A DNA stretch of 64,000 nucleotides from an uncultured Desulfobulbaceae bacterium. GTDB lineage: Bacteria; Desulfobacterota; Desulfobulbia; Desulfobulbales; Desulfocapsaceae. Positions 53,676 through 61,822 of this stretch are shown piece after piece; position 1 is the first letter of the stretch; every line of letters begins with the position of its first letter. Location: assembly GCA_937910875.1 (NCBI GenBank), contig CALENA010000150.1, positions 1 to 64,000 on the forward strand, read 5' to 3'. A program made the position numbers and the translations under genes. Below the pieces are notes generated by a model. That model was not told the origin of the DNA. It did not search any database and worked only from the letters and a program-made list of their open reading frames with translations.

Positions 53676-53915
53676 TCAATTGGTGTGATTGCTTTTGATT
53701 TTCTGGGTTGCGACCTCGGGCTCGGGCATTTCGCCCTGGTTCTGACGGAGGTTGTAGATGGCGATGACTGCGATGGGAGCGGCCAGGGGGCCAAGGAGCA
53801 TGAATAGTGTCAGGGCCACGATCAGGAAGAAGCCGTCGCTGATGATGCTGGCGTTGGTGTGAAAAAAGTTGCGAATGGTCAGAGACTGGGTTGTGGTGGC
53901 AGTTTGTGCGGTCAT
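53676..53915 (-). CDS. 79-aa membrane protein, module copy B
   Basis: Near-identical to the copy A protein: differences include QSLTIRNFF for QPLTIRNFL and AIYNLRQ for AICNLRQ. Same start context (GGAGAACGCC) and same upstream leader. It opens the second operon copy. Confidence 0.82.
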   Translation of the reverse strand: MTAQTATTTQSLTIRNFFHTNASIISDGFFLIVALTLFMLLGPLAAPIAVIAIYNLRQNQGEMPEPEVATQKIKSNHTN

Positions 53916-54111
53916 GGCGTTCTCCTTGGTCGTGTCGGCGTTTGAGGCGCCGTTTGTCTTTGTCTTCCATGTAGCAAGAGGTGTGCCATGTTCTGTTGTT
54001 CTGGCTGATGTGTAGCTGTGTTTTGTGGTAACGTTTTGAACTGTCGTGAAAAAATATATTGCAAGCTGGTATGTTCAAGGTTTATTGCTAAAAATTTAGT
54101 TCAAAACATCT

Positions 54112-54176
54112 CCCCTCTATGGCGCATTGTACGCCTTAAGGGGGAGACGAGTAGGGCGCACAATGCGCCATAGGGG
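54112..54176. promoter_or_regulatory. Inverted repeat holding two GGCGCA/TGCGCC palindromes
   Basis: TATGGCGCATTGT (54118-54130) and ACAATGCGCCATA (54160-54172) are exact complements, extended by CCCC/GGGG. Each arm is itself a palindromic site (GGCGCA..TGCGCC-like). Lies 200 bp upstream of module copy B. The surrounding 53916-54646 gap has no convincing gene. Confidence 0.6.
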
Positions 54177-54484
54177 TCTGCCGCTATTGATCTTACTGAA
54201 TAAACGTTGTTAATATAATATATGGCGGTCATTTTCAGCGGAAAATGTTACCGATTATGACCGTGGAAGATGATAATTTGTTGGGGTGTAAAAAGTTGTA
54301 AATCCTTGTGTGGCGGGGTGTTGTGGTGTGTGAGGACTTGTGTTGCGCCTTTTGTCCAGGGCGTGCTGCCGGGTGAGTCTGCAAATGGGGTCGGGGTGAG
54401 TTTGTGGTTGTGTGGCTTTGTTTGGTAGTATGTTGTTTTTACAGTATTTTGTGTGAGAATGTCGTTGCGGCTGCTGGACATGTG

Positions 54485-54643
54485 GGCGTATTACGCGCCT
54501 GAGGCAGGAGTTGATTTGTCAGTCAAACTGTGCGGGGTGTCGTATTTGGCTCTTGTTGAGCTGGAAGGGCTGAGGTGTCTTTGTTGCCTGAGGAAGGGGC
54601 TGGGAATGGGGTGTCTTGGAGGGTGACGGGCGTGTTGTGCGCC
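54485..54643. promoter_or_regulatory. Two further GGCG...GCGCC motif sites
   Basis: GGCGTATTACGCGCC at 54485-54499 and GGCGTGTTGTGCGCC at 54629-54643 match the same 15-bp motif at 12-13 positions. The second is just past the stop of the following minus-strand gene. Confidence 0.35.
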
Positions 54644-54646
54644 GAG

Positions 54647-55384
54647 CTATGGAGCGATCTTCAAATCCTTCAGATCCTTCAGGTCGAAATCGGGCTGCTG
54701 GTCAGCGGCCTCATTGATCAGGGCCTTGAGCTGGTCCTTGATGTCACGGCTGGGGGGGATGGCCTGCAGGAGGGGGAGCAGTTTTTCAACGGGATTGGGT
54801 GGGGTCAGGCGCATTCGGTCCTGTATCGCCTCTGCGCCCCCCTGGTTTGGCGGAGTCGCCAGGAGGCCGCCGGAATCACCATCCATGTTTCGTAAAAAGA
54901 GCATGATCCCGCTGATGTCGTTTTTTCGGTAGAAGAGTTCAATCTCTTCCTTGATGGTCTCCTGGTCCAGGGCCAGGGCTGTGAAGCGTTCCCTGTACTC
55001 ATTGATGTCGGTTTCCAGGGAATCATAGAGAAACAGAAACAAGTTGCGCAGCCGCCATTTGCGGGTCAGTCCGGGGAAATCAAAACCGCTCAGGACCCGT
55101 TGGCGGATGGTGGGTGACTGGTTGACATAGGGATCGTGGAACAGGGTCTCGCCGAGTCCGGTGAGGAGAAAGAAGCGTTGAATAAGGGCTTCATCCCGAA
55201 GAAGCACGTAGATACGGATGAGTTCCAGGCCAATGGTCTTTTCAAGCTTCAGGGCCTGGTTGATGATGTTTTGCTGATAGTGAGAGGTGTCTTCCTCGAT
55301 GATTCTGCGGAAGCCGAAATAGCGATCAGCAATCTCTTTTTTTACCTCAAAGGCAAGAAGTTTGTTAAGATCTTCCATGGTCAT
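54647..55384 (-). CDS. Hypothetical protein
   Basis: About 245 residues, helical, with no signal peptide or membrane segment. The first 160 residues (LNKLLAFEVKKEIADRYFGFRRIIEEDTSHY...KTIGLELIRIYVLLRDEALIQRFFLLTG) look like a conserved core; the rest is Pro/Asp-rich. I do not recognise a family. Start set at MTMEDLNK (55384); ATG 55378 and 55411 are alternatives. It is divergent from dnaG. Confidence 0.68.
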   Translation of the reverse strand: MTMEDLNKLLAFEVKKEIADRYFGFRRIIEEDTSHYQQNIINQALKLEKTIGLELIRIYVLLRDEALIQRFFLLTGLGETLFHDPYVNQSPTIRQRVLSGFDFPGLTRKWRLRNLFLFLYDSLETDINEYRERFTALALDQETIKEEIELFYRKNDISGIMLFLRNMDGDSGGLLATPPNQGGAEAIQDRMRLTPPNPVEKLLPLLQAIPPSRDIKDQLKALINEAADQQPDFDLKDLKDLKIAP

Positions 55385-55670
55385 GGGTAAGAGGTTGAAG
55401 TGGTCGGGCAACCGGGGTGGTGCAGCGCGTGGAGGTGACCTGGTTGTATGATCTCAGTATAGCCTTTCCGCGTTCGGGATGCATCTTTCTTTTGCAGGTC
55501 TCCAGCGCAAGACAAAAATCGGTGCGTTCTGCCTCGAACAGCGACAGTCAGGCAGTGGGGCAGTCGGGCGCGAGAGGCCCGCGGACTGCATAAAACCAGC
55601 TCTCCGGGCCAGCCGCTGACCAAGGCAGATGTGGCAGTGCCCAACAGCTACTTTTTTAGGGGTCCAGGTG

Positions 55671-57491
55671 GGACAGAACGATACATTTGAAGAGATCAAA
55701 GATCGGGTCAAAGATGGTTCGGACATTGTCCGTATCATTGGCGAAACGGTGGAGCTGAAAAAGGCCGGGGCCCGCTATCTGGGGCTTTGTCCCTTTCATG
55801 GGGAGAAGACGCCTTCGTTTTCGGTCCATCCGGGCCAGCAGTTTTTCCATTGTTTCGGCTGTGGCGAATCGGGTGACGTTTTTTCGTTTATGATGAAGTA
55901 TCACAGCCTGGATTTTCCGGCGGCCTTGAAGGAGCTGGCCCGGCGGGCCCAGATCGAGCTGCCTGAACGGACATCGTCTCCGGCCCAGCAGGAACGGGAT
56001 CGGCAACGTGTGGCCATGTTTGCGGTAAATCTTGAGGCCGCAGGTCTTTTCCGGACCTGTCTGCTTCAGTCTCCCGGGGCCGCGCGTGCCCGTCTTTATC
56101 TGAAAGAGCGGGGTATCCCGGAGGCGATTCAGGAGCGTTTTCAAATCGGTTATGCCCCGGCAGTTGAAGAGGCCGGCTGGAATTTTATCGGGACCCGGTT
56201 GAAAGGTGAGCAGCTGAAGGCGGCCGAGGCCACCGGGCTTCTGGTCAGGAAGGAGCAGGGGGGGAGCTATGACCGTTTTCGTGATCGGATCGTCTTTCCG
56301 CTTTATGATCTGCGGGGCCGGGTGGTCGGTTTTGGCGGTCGGATCGTCGGCGAAGGTCAGCCTAAATATCTCAACTCCCCCGAAAGTCTGGTTTTTGATA
56401 AAAGTTCTACTCTGCTGGGTCTCTTTCAGCAACGCGATGAAATCCGGACGCGAGGCCGGGTCGTCCTGGTGGAGGGCAATTTTGATTGTGTCTCCCTGGT
56501 GGTTCATGGTTGTCCCAATGTCGTGGCTCCACTGGGCACGGCCCTGACCCGGCAGCAACTCGGGTTGTTGAAGCGATTCTCCGACGAGGTGATTCTCCTC
56601 TTTGATGGTGATGTTGCCGGTGTCAAGGCGGCGCGTCGTGCCGTGCCCCTTTTTCTGGCAGAGCAGATCAAAGGGCGGGTGGCCCTGCTTCCCGAGGGCC
56701 ATGATCCGGATACCTTTGTTCGTGAGTTGGGGCGGGCTCGGCTGGATGATCTGCTGGATGCGGCCGTGGAGTTGCCGGAGTTTGCCCTTGAGCAATTGGT
56801 GGCTGAGCATGGTCTGACCCTGGATGGCAAGAGTCGGATTATGGAGGAACTTCGGCCTCTGGTCCAGGCAGCGGCCTCAGAGCTCCAGCGTTCAGTCGTG
56901 ATCGCCCATTTCAGCGAGCGGCTCGGGGTGGAGCAGCGGCAGTTGGCGGATCTGTTGAAGGGGGCGCGGTCTCAGGCCCCCGTCCCTTCAGAGGTGCCGG
57001 TGTTCCGGGCCAAGGGGCGTGAGGAGCGGCTCGAGCCCATGTCTTCTGTTCAGAAGCGGCTGGTGAGCCATATGGTATTGTATCCACAGGCCCTGGCCCG
57101 GCTCGAACAGGCCGGGGTGCGGGAGATGGTGGCCGGGACCATGGGTGAGGTCCTGTTGCTCCAGTTGCAGGCCCTGCAGGCAGGGGCGGGTGAGGTCGAG
57201 CCTGAAGATCTCCTTGCGGCCCTGCCGGAGGGGGCGGAACGCCGCTATGTCTCGGAAGTGCTTCTGGCCGCGTCAGGCATTGAAGACTCGTTGATCTCGG
57301 AGGCCGGACCGGAAGAGGAATTGGCCGAGATTTTGCTCTGGCTCGAACGGGAGCGATTGCAGATTTGTTCCCGGCAGTTGATTGCGGAGATTGCCCGGGC
57401 CGAGCGGGAGCGGGATATGGGGCGTCTTGCAGTTTTGCTCAAGCAAAAACAAGAAGTTGAAAGTCGAATGCGCGGTCAGGGCCCTGTTTGA
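55671..57491 (+). CDS. dnaG: DNA primase
   Basis: About 606 residues from GTG 55671 (AGGGG upstream; GQNDTFEEIKDRV); ATG 55629 is an alternative, giving 620. Domains: N-terminal zinc finger (LCPFHGEKTPSF ... FHCFGCGESGDV), TOPRIM core with VEGNFDCVSLV, FDGDVAGVKAARR and HDPDTFVRE, and a C-terminal helicase-binding region. It makes RNA primers in replication. It is followed by rpoD, the macromolecular-synthesis order, though rpsU is absent. Confidence 0.93.
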   Translation, partial: GQNDTFEEIKDRVKDGSDIVRIIGETVELKKAGARYLGLCPFHGEKTPSFSVHPGQQFFHCFGCGESGDVFSFMMKYHSLDFPAALKELARRAQIELPERTSSPAQQERDRQRVAMFAVNLEAAGLFRTCLLQSPGAARARLYLKERGIPEAIQERFQIGYAPAVEEAGWNFIGTRLKGEQLKAAEATGLLVRKEQGGSYDRFRDRIVFPLYDLRGRVVGFGGRIVGEGQPKYLNSPESLVFDKSSTLLGLFQQRDEIRTRGRVVLVEGNFDCVSLVVHGCPNVVAPLGTALTRQQLGLLKRFSDEVILLFDGDVAGVKAARRAVPLFLAEQIKGRVALLPEGHDPDTFVRELGRARLDDLLDAAVELPEFALEQLVAEHGLTLDGKSRIMEELRPLVQAAASELQRSVVIAHFSERLGVEQRQLADLLKGARSQAPVPSEVPVFRAKGREERLEPMSSVQKRLVSHMVLYPQALARLEQAGVREMVAGTMGEVLLLQLQALQAGAGEVEPEDLLAALPEGAERRYVSEVLLAASGIEDSLISEAGPEEELAEILLWLERERLQICSRQLIAEIARAERERDMGRLAVLLKQKQEVESRMRGQGPV

Positions 57492-57532
57492 GGCAGGTGA
57501 GGGGAATGTTTGTACGAAACTATAATAAGTTG

Positions 57533-57560
57533 TTGATAAAAATATTTTTATTGGTATATT
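57533..57560 (+). promoter_or_regulatory. Promoter ahead of rpoD with an AT palindrome in the spacer
   Basis: TTGATA (57533-57538) and TATATT (57555-57560) are 16 bp apart, 68 bp upstream of rpoD. A perfect 16-bp palindrome ATAAAAATATTTTTAT covers 57536-57551 inside the spacer. Confidence 0.55.
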
Positions 57561-57628
57561 TTCTGTGATCATACGATTTTTCTTTGTGGAATTCACAAAA
57601 GACGCTTTTGGATGGGAGAAAGGAATTG

Positions 57629-59290
57629 ATGTCTGGCCCCAAACACAATGGTGATGGAGTGAATAGTTCCCCTCAGAAGAGCAAGCAGGATCAATCCGGG
57701 AAAGATGATGCCCTGATCATGGATCTCACCGGTCTCTTTGATGTCAACAGCGAAGGTGGTTTCGGCTCAGAGGGTGATGAGGTCCTGGCCAATGGAACGC
57801 TTCTGGTCGATGATCTGGGAGATGACTGCGAGCTCGATGAAGGTGTCTCTGGTGGTTCCGGTCGAGGGATAGCCCGCAGTGGTACAGGCCAGGGAGATCA
57901 TTCCATCGATCCCATGAGTATTTACCTGCGTGAGATGGGCACGCTTGATCTTTTGAGTCATGAGGATGAGCTGAAACTGGCAAGGTCCATGGAGGCTGGA
58001 CACCAGCAGATTCAGCGCGCCGTCCTTGCCACCCCTCTGGCCCTTCTGGCCCTGAATGAGCTTGCCGAGCAACTCAACTCCGGTGCAATTAAAATCAATC
58101 AGGTTCTCAGGGGGTTTTCTGAAAACACCCCGGCGGCCTTTGAAAATAAACAGGAGTGGTTTCTGGAGCAAATTGCCGAGGCCCAGGTCCTGGAAGGCGA
58201 GCGGGAAGGTTTCAGGCAGCAACTTCTGGCCTCTGAGTATCAGTCTGTTGAGGCGGATCGTTATTATAACCAGATTCTGGAGTTGGGAGTCCAGGTGGCC
58301 GCTCTTTTTGCCGACGAGCTGGTCTGTCCCCGCTGTATTAATGGGATTGCCTGTAATCTGATTGACCTGGAAAAGCGATTCAGTCAGGTGCGCAGCCAGG
58401 TCGTCCGCGATCATAAACAGGTTGTGGCGGAACAGGGGGGGCTGGAATTCAGTCCGGCCGAGATTGACCGGCGGATCGGCCGGGAGATGCGAGAGGCCCT
58501 GGGGTTTGGCTTTCATGCCCTGGAGGTGACTCTGAAAGAGGTGACCATGGGGCGTGAGCAGGTCAAGCAGGCCCGTGAGTCTCTGGTTCGGGCCAATCTC
58601 CGCCTGGTGATTGCCGTTTCCAAGAAGTTTATCAATCGCGGTCTTCAGTTCCCTGATCTGATCCAGGAGGGGAATATCGGCCTGATGAAGGCCGTGGAAA
58701 AATTCGATTATCACCGGGGGTATAAGTTCAGCACCTATGCCACCTGGTGGATTCGTCAGTCGATTACCCGTGGGATTGCTGATCAGGGGCGAACCATTCG
58801 TCTGCCTGTGCACATGATCGAGACCATCAATCGCCTGTTGCGGGTCTCCAAGGATTTTGCCCGGGATGAAAATCGGGAGCCGACCCCCGAGGAGATGGCC
58901 GATCATCTGGGCACCGATGTGGAGAAGGTCAAGGCGGCTCTGAAAACGGCCCGTGACGCCATCTCTCTTGACACCCCTGTGGGTGACGAGGACGACACCT
59001 TTCTAGCTGACTTTATTGAAGATTGTGCTCAGGTCGGACCCGATGAGGCCTCCATGGTCGAGAGTCTCAAGGAATGTCTCCATAACGTCATGGATGCCCT
59101 GACGCCCCGCGAGGCCAAAGTCTTGCGGATGCGCTACGGCATTGACGTGGCCTGCGATCATACCCTGGAGGAGGTCGGGAAGTGTTTTGCCGTCACCCGG
59201 GAGCGAATTCGTCAGATTGAGGCCCAGGCCATTCGCAAGCTCAAACATCCCTCCCGTATCGAAGAGTTGCGCGATTTTATGGTCGACTGA
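57629..59290 (+). CDS. rpoD: RNA polymerase primary sigma factor RpoD (sigma70)
   Basis: 553 residues. An acidic N-terminal stretch of about 90 residues stands where region 1.1 would be. Region 1.2 is [25 protein letters not shown]; a nonconserved region with [15 protein letters not shown] follows. Regions 2.1-2.4 ([38 protein letters not shown]...[14 protein letters not shown]), 3 and 4 ([43 protein letters not shown]) are standard. AAAGGA precedes ATG 57629. Recognises -35/-10 promoters. Confidence 0.95.
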   Translation: MSGPKHNGDGVNSSPQKSKQDQSGKDDALIMDLTGLFDVNSEGGFGSEGDEVLANGTLLVDDLGDDCELDEGVSGGSGRGIARSGTGQGDHSIDPMSIYLREMGTLDLLSHEDELKLARSMEAGHQQIQRAVLATPLALLALNELAEQLNSGAIKINQVLRGFSENTPAAFENKQEWFLEQIAEAQVLEGEREGFRQQLLASEYQSVEADRYYNQILELGVQVAALFADELVCPRCINGIACNLIDLEKRFSQVRSQVVRDHKQVVAEQGGLEFSPAEIDRRIGREMREALGFGFHALEVTLKEVTMGREQVKQARESLVRANLRLVIAVSKKFINRGLQFPDLIQEGNIGLMKAVEKFDYHRGYKFSTYATWWIRQSITRGIADQGRTIRLPVHMIETINRLLRVSKDFARDENREPTPEEMADHLGTDVEKVKAALKTARDAISLDTPVGDEDDTFLADFIEDCAQVGPDEASMVESLKECLHNVMDALTPREAKVLRMRYGIDVACDHTLEEVGKCFAVTRERIRQIEAQAIRKLKHPSRIEELRDFMVD

Positions 59291-59367
59291 ACTGTTTTCC
59301 CCCTCCCTCTTTTCTTTTTTCGTAACTATCCACCGTAATTGCTGGAAACGGGCGTTTACCCGGAACC

Positions 59368-59500
59368 GTAACTGTTTAGCAGTGCCGCAGATGCGCGAAA
59401 GAGGTCTGCGAAGTGTACTGATCAGTACATGAGCAGGCCGATGACAGCTAAGCGAGCCTTGCGAGACTGCGAAGCAGCTGTGGTGCTACTGGACAGTTAC
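59368..59500. mobile_element. MITE-like palindromic element
   Basis: About 133 bp bounded by GTAACTGT and ACAGTTAC inverted ends that extend imperfectly for about 23 bp. Inside are a GCGCGAAAGAGGTCTGCGAAG / TTGCGAGACTGCGAAG pair and a perfect GTACTGATCAGTAC palindrome (59415-59428). No transposase. Lies in the 497-bp gap between rpoD and dprA, which otherwise holds nothing I recognise. Confidence 0.6.
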
Positions 59501-59787
59501 CTTTTTTCTTTATCTGGTTGTCGGGGCCTCGATCTGGACCGTCAGGTCATCGTGTTTCCATTGTCCTTGCCCCGCAGTTATTTTTCCGGTATCATTTTGT
59601 TATCTCCTCTGTTGCAGTTCGCCGCCGTCAGTCGTTATGAGCTGTATAACCTTATCAACTGGGCGGTTTTGAACAAGAGGGCGCCGCTGTCATTCCGCGC
59701 GCCTGGTTTGTGACGTCTTTCCCGAGTCTTGGTGTCCCTGCCTGCGTGGTCTTCTTGCTGCCCGGGTGATTTTAACAAGGATTTTAT

Positions 59788-60888
59788 ATGACCAACTCCC
59801 TTGACTGGTTGACTCTGAGTCTGGTGCCGGGGCTTGGTCTGGCCGGATATTGGCGTCTGCTTCAGACCTTTGGAGATCCGGGCGCGGCGCTGCGGGCGAC
59901 TCCAGCGGAGCGTGCCAGGGTTCCGGGGCTTCGGGCCGAGGTCCTGGCGAGTCTGGCCCATGCAGACCCTTTTCGTATTGAGGCTGAGCAGGAACTGGTC
60001 CGGTTGCAGGCCATGGGGGCTGGTCTTTTGGTTCATGACGCCCCCGGTTATCCTGACCTGCTGCGCCAGACCTTTCAGCCGCCGCCGCTTCTCTTTGCCC
60101 AGGGGCGGCTGGAGTTCTTGAATTGCAATGCAGTGGCCATGGTCGGGTCCAGGGCGGCCACCAGTTATGGGCTCCGGATTGCTGAAACCCTTGCGGCCGG
60201 TCTCTCTGCGGCCGGTGTGGTTGTGGTCTCGGGCCTGGCCCTGGGGATCGACGCCGCGGCGCATCGGGGGGCACTGCACGCAGGTGGTGGCACCATTGGT
60301 GTGCTCGGCTGCGGTCTGGATGTGGTCTATCCTCAGCTGAACAAAAAACTCTATGACCAGATTCGCGAGAAAGGTGTCCTGGTCAGTGAATATCCATTGG
60401 GAACGCGGCCGGACGCCTTTCGTTTTCCGGCCCGTAATCGAATTATTGCCGGACTCAGCCGTGGGGTGATTGTGGTGGAGGCCGCCCGTAAGTCCGGCTC
60501 GCTGATCACGGCCGAGATGGCGCTTGATCAGGGTAGGGAGGTCTTTGCTGTCCCCGGGCAGATCGATTCATTCAAGAGCGTCGGCACCCATTGGCTGTTG
60601 CAGCAGGGGGCCAAGCTGGTTCATTCTCTTGATGATATCCTGGAGGAGCTCTCGGGAGTTGTTCACCCGCTTGCCGGTGAGACCAGGGCAGTAGACATCT
60701 GCGCGGTTGACCTTGAGCCTGAGGCTGCGGCCTTGCTGGCCCGGATCGAACCCTATGTCATGGGTCGGGATGAATTGATTGCCGCCTCAGGTCTTGGTGC
60801 TGCCCGGGTGGCCGAGTTGCTGCTCCTGTTGGAGTTGGACGGTCTGGTGGAAATTGTGCCGGGGGGCGGTCTGCGCCGTGTGTCATGA
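59788..60888 (+). CDS. dprA: DNA processing protein DprA (Smf)
   Basis: A 366-residue DprA. N-terminal SAM-like helices precede a Rossmann fold with MVGSRAATSYGLRIA, VVSGLALGIDAAAHRGAL, VLGCGLDVVYP, EYPLGTRPDAFRFPARNRIIAGLSRGVIVVEA and GREVFAVPG. A winged-helix C-terminal domain (LIAASGLGAARVAELLLLLELDGLVE) completes it. It loads RecA onto incoming single-stranded DNA. AAGGA precedes the start. Confidence 0.94.
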   Translation: MTNSLDWLTLSLVPGLGLAGYWRLLQTFGDPGAALRATPAERARVPGLRAEVLASLAHADPFRIEAEQELVRLQAMGAGLLVHDAPGYPDLLRQTFQPPPLLFAQGRLEFLNCNAVAMVGSRAATSYGLRIAETLAAGLSAAGVVVVSGLALGIDAAAHRGALHAGGGTIGVLGCGLDVVYPQLNKKLYDQIREKGVLVSEYPLGTRPDAFRFPARNRIIAGLSRGVIVVEAARKSGSLITAEMALDQGREVFAVPGQIDSFKSVGTHWLLQQGAKLVHSLDDILEELSGVVHPLAGETRAVDICAVDLEPEAAALLARIEPYVMGRDELIAASGLGAARVAELLLLLELDGLVEIVPGGGLRRVS

Positions 60889-61012
60889 GCATTTTCCCTG
60901 TGGCCAGGCTGCTGGTTTTTTTGCTAAGAGAGATCATGCAGTAGGCTGGGCGCCCTGGGGCAGAGATGTGTGGCGGTGTGCAGTAACGTGGAAGGATTAT
61001 TATGCCATTTAC

Positions 61013-61104
61013 CCGAAAGTTCATCGGAGGCCATGACTGGCCATGCCGAAGTGACGAGCTTTCATGGTTGGTTATGGCTGGCCAATTTGGTCCAGCCAAG
61101 CTGG
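61013..61104 (+). repeat. Dispersed two-hairpin element, copy 10
   Basis: Ends 22 bp before the rpe start. CCGAAAGTTC/GAGCTTTC arms and TGGCTGGCCAATTTGG then CCAGCCA; its last base abuts the rpe ribosome site region. Confidence 0.9.
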
Positions 61105-61126
61105 TTATGAAGAGAGGAACGAGTTG

Positions 61127-61810
61127 ATGCAGGAAATACAGTTTGCACCGTCGATCTTGTCGGCAGATTTTGGACGGCTGGCAGAGGAGATCAGGGCCGT
61201 GGATGAGGCCGGGGCCGAGGTGATTCATGTGGATGTCATGGATGGCCATTTTGTTCCTAATATCACGATCGGACCACTGGTGGCGGCTGCCGCGCGTCGG
61301 GCCACCAAAAAGGTGATTGACGTCCATTTGATGATCACCGATCCTGATGATTATATTGAGGCCTTTGCTCAGGCCGGTGCCGATTGGATTACGGTGCATG
61401 TGGAAAACAGTGTTCATCTGCACCGGACCATTTCCCGGATCAAAGAACTGGGCTGCAAGGCCGGTGTGGTTCTGAATCCAGCCACGCCTCTCACCTCTCT
61501 CGATTTTATCCTGGCCGATGTGGATCTGGTGATGCTGATGAGTGTCAATCCGGGATTTGGCGGCCAATCCTTTATCCCCTCGACCCTGGACAAGATCCGT
61601 GGTCTGAAGGGCTGGATCGAACGCCTGGGCCTGCCCATCGGTATTGAGGTGGATGGCGGGATTTCACCAGCGACAATCTATGAGGTGGCCAAAGCCGGGG
61701 CAAACATCTTTGTGGCTGGTTCTGCTGTGTATGGTCAGACGGATTATGGTGCGGTTTTGACCGAGATGCGGACCCTGGCCGAGGCCGGGCGTGCCGATAG
61801 AACTTGCTGA
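61127..61810 (+). CDS. rpe: Ribulose-phosphate 3-epimerase
   Basis: A 227-residue TIM-barrel enzyme interconverting ribulose-5-phosphate and xylulose-5-phosphate. Motifs: FAPSILSADFGRLAEE, HVDVMDGHFVPNITIGP, DVHLMITDPD, NPATPL, LMSVNPGFGGQSFIP and EVDGGIS with phosphate loop VAGSAVYG. ATG 61127 (preceded by AGAGG) is chosen over an upstream frame that reads the repeat. Followed 12 bp later by pgi. Confidence 0.95.
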   Translation: MQEIQFAPSILSADFGRLAEEIRAVDEAGAEVIHVDVMDGHFVPNITIGPLVAAAARRATKKVIDVHLMITDPDDYIEAFAQAGADWITVHVENSVHLHRTISRIKELGCKAGVVLNPATPLTSLDFILADVDLVMLMSVNPGFGGQSFIPSTLDKIRGLKGWIERLGLPIGIEVDGGISPATIYEVAKAGANIFVAGSAVYGQTDYGAVLTEMRTLAEAGRADRTC

Positions 61811-61822
61811 GCGGGAGCGGTG

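Noticed and set aside
49496-53915. Duplicate modules as an assembly artefact
   Set aside because: The copies differ by many substitutions, have different flanks and different terminators, so both appear real.
54248-54481. 77-residue minus-strand frame upstream of module copy B
   Set aside because: Low-complexity, Thr/His/Pro-rich translation without a ribosome site.
7944-61104. A repeated small peptide (MPKERTFMVGCGWPIWSSHAG-like) encoded by the dispersed element
   Set aside because: Copies 1 and 5 have in-frame stops and start codons are not kept, so the similar translations only reflect the DNA repeat.
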